Positions 61,001-64,000 of a stretch of 64,000 bases of DNA are shown here, piece by piece. Numbering within the stretch: position 1 is the first letter of the stretch; each line of letters begins with the position of its first letter. The notes under the pieces were generated by a model, which had not been told where the DNA came from, ran no database searches, and worked only from the letters and a program-made list of their open reading frames with translations. A program made the translations under genes and the position numbers. Source of the stretch: Ditylenchus dipsaci (Eukaryota; Nematoda; Chromadorea; Rhabditida; Anguinidae). The stretch covers positions 214,231 through 278,230 of the forward strand of contig SADC01001355.1 of the NCBI GenBank assembly GCA_004194705.1, in the 5' to 3' direction.

Positions 61001-63910
61001 TCAAGAATTTTTTTTACAACCCTAGTAAAAATTGATTACTTGGTGTCAAATTTACATAAATCATTGAAAATTTAGGAAAACGCAGAAGCTCCACCACCCC
61101 CATCACCCACCCTTAACTACCGCAAATCCATGAAAAAAGATGCAAAAGTATCCAAATCTCGAAGCCAGTCAAAAGACTCAAAAGGTGGTCTACTCAGCGC
61201 AATTCTCCGCAAAGGCAATAATTCTCGCAGTCCCATCCGTTCTATCACTGGCAAAATGGGTTCCTCATCAGTTTCTACTTCCGGAAAACGAGCCACTAAA
61301 GGATTTTCTCCGGACAAGAGCACTGAACCACTGTTTATGCCTAATATCAATAATGGAAGAGCTTCTTTTGGTGAGTGTAATAACAGATGAGCAATAATAA
61401 CTCAAAAATGTCTACTTTGATCAAACTTGCTGCAATAAAATTTAGTCTAAATCATAGAAATCCAAAAATTTCTGCTCCGAATCATTTTATTTCAAATATC
61501 TCCTATTTTTTAATATTACCGTAAGACTTCTAATCATTTCTAACTACTAGAGGCGTAGCCAGAAATTTCTGACGGGGGAGGCAGACCATTTTTAGCCACT
61601 TTACCTACACATTTTTTTCAAATTTTCGAGCAATTTTACCTACATACATCGTTTAAAAAAATCTGAAAGGGGCGAGAGGGTAGGGGGCAGGGGCATGGGG
61701 CACGTGCCCCCCCCCCTGGCTACGCCACTGCTAACTACTAACCTATCAACCACCATTTTCAACCTTTACCCCCGTTCTGATTAAAAATCGTATTATTGTT
61801 ATATTTGGCATTGTGTCGGAAAAGAATCCATAGAAGCAGGAGAAAAAATTGGATTAGTAGTGCCGTAATGTTTCTAAGGACTGCCCTACGACCGGGTACA
61901 ACAACCGGGTACACTTTTTTTGTTAAAGTAAAAAAGTATGCTTAAACCACACGTTTGAGTCCGTCCTAACAGGCGCTGGCCTACCCTTGCCTAAGGCTAA
62001 GTCTAAGTGCGCAAAATATTAAAAAAAATCGAAAAACATTAACAGGGGAGACCAAGGCAAAATTTGGCACTGTATCCGGTCGTTGTAGCCGGTCATAATG
62101 TGTACCCGGTCGTTGGTATACCGTTTCTAATAGAAGCGCCCTCTTTAAAAGAATCATTTTGACTAAGATTTCAGAGTTAAGGCCATGTTTGATTGAAAAT
62201 TTCAAGATTTTTAGGGGTTGAAAAAATATAAGCCTCAGGCCTTCTATTAGAAACATTACGGTATTTAGGAGCACTTATACATGGATCAGCCAGTTCCTAC
62301 CTAAACTTTAGTGACACCCATGGGCTAGTAGATAAAAAGAATATGAAAAGAAAACCGAGAATGGCCACAATTGAAAGATTTCCCGTTTTTTAATTAAATT
62401 TTTGTGATTTTGTGACACTTTTTGATTAGTTTATTAGGAGAGAACGTAATGAAAAATTCATGAAAGCCGGGGTGAATTTTCGCAAGAATTTTATTTTGCA
62501 GGTCATTTTGTAAATGACAACATTTTATCTGTTCCCAATAGCCCAGCACTCTTTTCGAAAGGAGGACGACGGGTTATTGCGGTTTGACCGTGTTGTCCTA
62601 CAATTTTGTGACAATTTTTAGGACACTCATCTGTTATTTTCTTTACGAAAAAACGAATCAAGGATATATAGTCTAAAGTGTCAGGAAAAAATAGGGCTTC
62701 AAATTACCTCTAAAATTTACAATTTAGCAAGTGACGACTCTGCAGGAGGTGGCACCCTAGTCATGATAGGCAGCAGTGGAGGTGGTCATGACTCTCGTAT
62801 CTCTAGCCCCAACTACCCTATTTCTCCACCTATTCTCCAGAAATCAAGTGCCGTGATATGGGCTTATCTTTGGACGAGGATAGAGACAGCGACCCTGACT
62901 CACCCACTTCTGCCAAAATGGTCTTACCTACTAATGCTAATACACGTCCTTCCAATGCTGCATATTCAAATGTGGCTGAAAGTAACCCTCCTAATTCTGC
63001 AACAAGAAGAGAGCAAATGGCTGCTCATGTCAAATCCTTTAATGGTAATAGAATTTTTTCACATCAGTGATATACCGCAATATATAAGATCTTAAAGGTC
63101 TGAGTTAGCTATAAATTTTTTTTGTATAGACTTCAGAGTAGAGAATAGTTATCGTGACAACCAATTCTTTTGTAAAAATATTTCGAAACCTAACGTAAAT
63201 TTGCCAAAAACTTTCTAGTATACAATATTCATGGAACTGTATGGGTTTATTGATTGACAAGCCGAACAGGCGCTTATACAGGCGCTATCACAATGTAAAC
63301 AATACACCTTTTCTTGATTAATTTTTTTGACGCGTTTTTCAATATTTTTCTTCATAAAAAGTGTGACACACACAAATTGTTGGCATCGATGTGTGTCATA
63401 CTTTTTATAAAAATATATCCGAAAAGGCGCCAAAAAATTTAATAACGAAAGGGGGCATTGTTTACATTTACATATGTGATGGCGTCTGTATCGGCGCCTG
63501 TTCGGCTTATTTTATCGAGTGTCACACCTTTTTGTGTGTCACATTTTTTTGTATTTTACGCTTTTCGAAAAATTTTCAAATTGGCTGGTACAAAAGTTGG
63601 AACAGGTGAACAAAAAAAAAGTGGGACCCACATTCAAAGCGTGACAAAGAAACCTATCAAAATACTATATGTAGATTATCACAAAAAATTGAAAATCTCA
63701 GATAATATCCGCCAAAACCGTCAACTGGCTCAGAAAGAGTATGAGTGGCTAGCAACTGTGTTGGAGAGGTGTTGTTTCATCATATTTGTGATGATATTTA
63801 TTGCCCTGACTTCTGGTATCAACTTGATTGGCTACTTTCACTGGTCGGACGTGGACAATAATGCACTTTACCAAGAAGCTGTGGGAGATTATGTGATCTC
63901 AGAACGATAG
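55097..63910 (+). CDS. Nicotinic acetylcholine receptor, alpha-type subunit, about 15 exons
   Basis: Cys-loop ligand-gated cation channel subunit of the postsynaptic membrane. Exons: 55097-55133, 55927-56084, 56981-57025, 57075-57184, 57696-57825, 57876-58180, 58238-58292, 59994-60023, 60070-60099, 60151-60246, 60319-60350, 61076-61370, 62728-62781, 62841-63044, 63606-63910 (stop TAG). Landmarks: signal peptide MTLLTNFCTLIF (split), WNPLDYGNITELRLPYDCIW, LPDTTLYN, Cys loop CLLTLRFFPYDLQVC (13 residues between the Cys), SSWTYD, vicinal Cys YSCCP (alpha-type), M1 LFYLINLIIPTSIITLIAIV, EEKVSLGITT before M2 (cation type), M3 IGWFILGMIVVISMGTLASS, long Ser/Pro-rich loop, M4 VLERCCFIIFVMIFIALTSG. 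Phases agree except between 60246 and 60319, one base short; total 1886 bases. Confidence 0.9.
55735..55815. repeat. C-run inverted repeat and pogo-like end
   Basis: AGGGTTGGCCACCTCCCCC pairs with GGGGGAGGTGGCAACCCT. At 55848-55870 TCTATTAGAGAAAATACGGTA is a right end of the TACCGTATT family, directly upstream of nAChR exon 2, in intron 1. Confidence 0.55.
56590..56770. repeat. Degenerate pogo-type end pair
   Basis: TACAGTCGATTATAATGGTG and AAATAAGACCGTCGGTTCCC give a weak pogo-type plan in intron 2 of nAChR. No right TIR matches well. Confidence 0.35.
57267..57490. mobile_element. MITE, TATATTACAGTAGCG family, second copy
   Basis: The ends GCGCTACTGTAATATACCCC and GGGGTATATGACAGTAGCG are inverted. 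The interior matches 1530-1673 in opposite orientation (TTAGGCTCAGGGACAACACG). It lies in nAChR intron 4. Confidence 0.7.
57508..57675. repeat. CCTTGGTCCCCC-family inverted repeat
   Basis: GTGGTCCCCCTTGTTGTTTT, CTTTTTAGGCTTAGACCAGG pairs with GACTGAAAAATTACAAAAAAC and GGGATACCGAG. Same family as 44800-45012. nAChR intron 4. Confidence 0.5.
58620..58920. repeat. Repeat arm shared with the bZIP-gene intron
   Basis: CCTTGGGGGCCAAGCCAAAA, then AGTCAAATTTTAGTCAAAAA, resembles 42650-42750 and the CCTTGGTCCCCC family. nAChR intron 7. Confidence 0.4.
58992..59700. mobile_element. 0.7-kb element with about 190-base terminal inverted repeats
   Basis: The left arm starts TACACAGGGTGGCACAACAT. Arms share CAAGGATTTCACTCATGTTCC, GACATGCAAACAAATC and GAATCAATGGGAAATCGAAT. 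The right terminus (CATGCTTTTGTATTTTGTAT) has diverged. The CAGGGTGGC end suggests a mariner-type MITE. nAChR intron 7. Confidence 0.7.
59994..60099 (+). CDS. Two consecutive 30-base nAChR exons encoding M2 and its outer end
   Basis: 59994-60023 (acceptor TTTTTTTAG, donor GTATGA) reads LLSMSILMLM. 60070-60099 (acceptor TTTTCAG, donor GTAAGT) reads VSDQMPTTST. They follow EEKVSLGITT of exon 58238-58292, so the pore-lining helix is split over three exons, two of only ten codons. The intron between the two small exons is 46 bases. Confidence 0.85.
60376..60563. repeat. Foldback family B, copy 4
   Basis: TAAAGGACCATGCTTATTTG and GCTGAGCATGCCCCTTTAG ends with the family core GGCCTAGAATTAAATTTTAG. 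nAChR intron 11. Confidence 0.6.
60600..60940. repeat. Inverted repeat with GGGGGACCAAGC / GGTTGGTCCCTCC
   Basis: TTACAGATTCACTCTTTTTC, GATCAAACCCACAGGGGGAC pair with GTCCCTCCTGTGGCTTTGAC and AAAAAGTGAATCTGTGAC at 60890-60930. nAChR intron 11. Confidence 0.55.
61548..61730. mobile_element. hAT-type MITE with 8-bp target duplication
   Basis: The ends TAGAGGCGTAGCCAG and CTGGCTACGCCACTG are inverted. The flanks are CTAACTAC on both sides (61540-61547, 61731-61738). GGCGTAGCCAG ends are common among hAT MITEs of animals. nAChR intron 12. Confidence 0.85.
61930..62070. repeat. Partial CCTTGGTCTCCC-family repeat
   Basis: ACGTTTGAGTCCGTCCTAAC, GGCGCTGGCCTACCCTTGCC and GGGGAGACCAAGGCAAA match the right half of 44800-45012. 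ACCGGGTACA / CCGGTCGTTG words flank. Confidence 0.5.
62112..62264. mobile_element. pogo-like MITE (TACCGTTTCTAATAGAAGCG)
   Basis: TACCGTTTCTAATAGAAGCG and TTCTATTAGAAACATTACGG are inverted ends of a variant of the TACCGTATT family. Internal GGTTGAAAAAATATAAGCC. nAChR intron 12. Confidence 0.65.
62728..63044 (+). CDS. nAChR cytoplasmic-loop exons with a tiny internal intron
   Basis: 62728-62781 reads SDDSAGGGTLVMIGSSG and 62841-63044 reads IKCRDMGLSLDEDRDSDPDS.. to HVKSFNG. Between them the frame shifts. A 59-base (or 56-base) intron from GTGGTC or GTCATG to TATTCTCCAG restores phase. Alternatively the frame is continuous through CCCCAACTACCC and then breaks. The intron model is preferred. 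Confidence 0.6.
63258..63508. repeat. Palindrome with GCCGAACAGGCGC ends
   Basis: AAGCCGAACAGGCGCTTATA pairs with GTATCGGCGCCTGTTCGGCT. Inner GTGTGACACACACAAATTG pairs with GATGTGTGTCATAC. It sits about 100 bases before the last nAChR exon. Confidence 0.7.
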
Positions 63911-64000
63911 ATTGTTAGAACACATGTTTTTCTGATTTCAATGTCTCTCTTTGCATCTCTATTGTTGCTCGACATTAATTTGACACGCAAAAGTGAATTA

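Noticed and set aside
62503..62570. Possible extra nAChR exon (GHFVNDNILSVPNSPALFSK)
   Set aside because: It has a TTTTGCAG acceptor, but no donor gives the phase required by the next exon, whereas joining 61370 to 62728 directly does.
1..64000. CRISPR, operon, phage or plasmid features
   Set aside because: All recognised genes are spliced animal genes, and repeats are transposon- or palindrome-type with no spacer-repeat array.

Overview
This is an AT-rich, repeat-saturated window of animal nuclear DNA. It holds three intron-rich ion-channel or transcription-factor genes and one metallothionein-like gene, separated and interrupted by many small DNA transposons. No prokaryotic signals (operons, Shine-Dalgarno sites, CRISPR) are present. 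Introns have GT..AG ends, the acceptors are of the short TTTCAG/TTTAG type, and introns of about 54 to 59 bases sit beside introns of several kb. The Cys/His layout of the metallothionein resembles nematode MTL proteins, so a nematode or other ecdysozoan is my best guess. That assignment is inference. No gene product here is complete enough in my memory to name the species.

Layout. 1-4.3 kb: foldback and inverted-repeat elements. 4.37-5.25 kb (-): three-exon metallothionein-like gene whose reading frame is broken by one base at an A9 run. 5.3-12.2 kb: mobile elements, including a mariner-type element with a second element nested in it. 12.18-32.03 kb (-): a KCNQ (KCNQ1-type) voltage-gated K+ channel. 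At least 18 exons can be joined, mostly in phase, and the selectivity filter is encoded mainly by a 20-base microexon. Its introns hold a decayed pogo/Tigger-like transposon with intron-like gaps in the transposase, a 2-kb terminal-inverted-repeat element, several palindromes and a mariner-type element. 32-37 kb: repeats, one hAT-type MITE and a palindrome with tRNA-like ends. 36.98-45.26 kb (-): a CREB3/OASIS-family bZIP factor in nine joinable exons that stops just after the leucine zipper with no visible membrane segment. 45-55 kb: mostly non-coding, with tRNA-derived fragments and a 708-bp hAT remnant that still has perfect 8-bp target duplications. 55.10-63.91 kb (+): an alpha-type nicotinic acetylcholine receptor (Cys-loop, cation-type) in at least 15 exons.

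The genes are not a pathway. The channel and the receptor suggest excitable tissue, the bZIP protein suggests secretory-capacity control, and the metallothionein suggests metal homeostasis. The dominant theme is the mobile DNA. At least five small elements have perfect 8-bp duplications (hAT-like). Several pogo-like families share the same termini. Many long near-palindromes reuse common internal modules. Some lie directly against exons, and in one case an element edge appears to supply a KCNQ splice donor.

Limits: all exon joins come from reading frame, splice-site motifs and family similarity. There are no transcripts or searches behind them. First exons and UTRs are largely unplaced.
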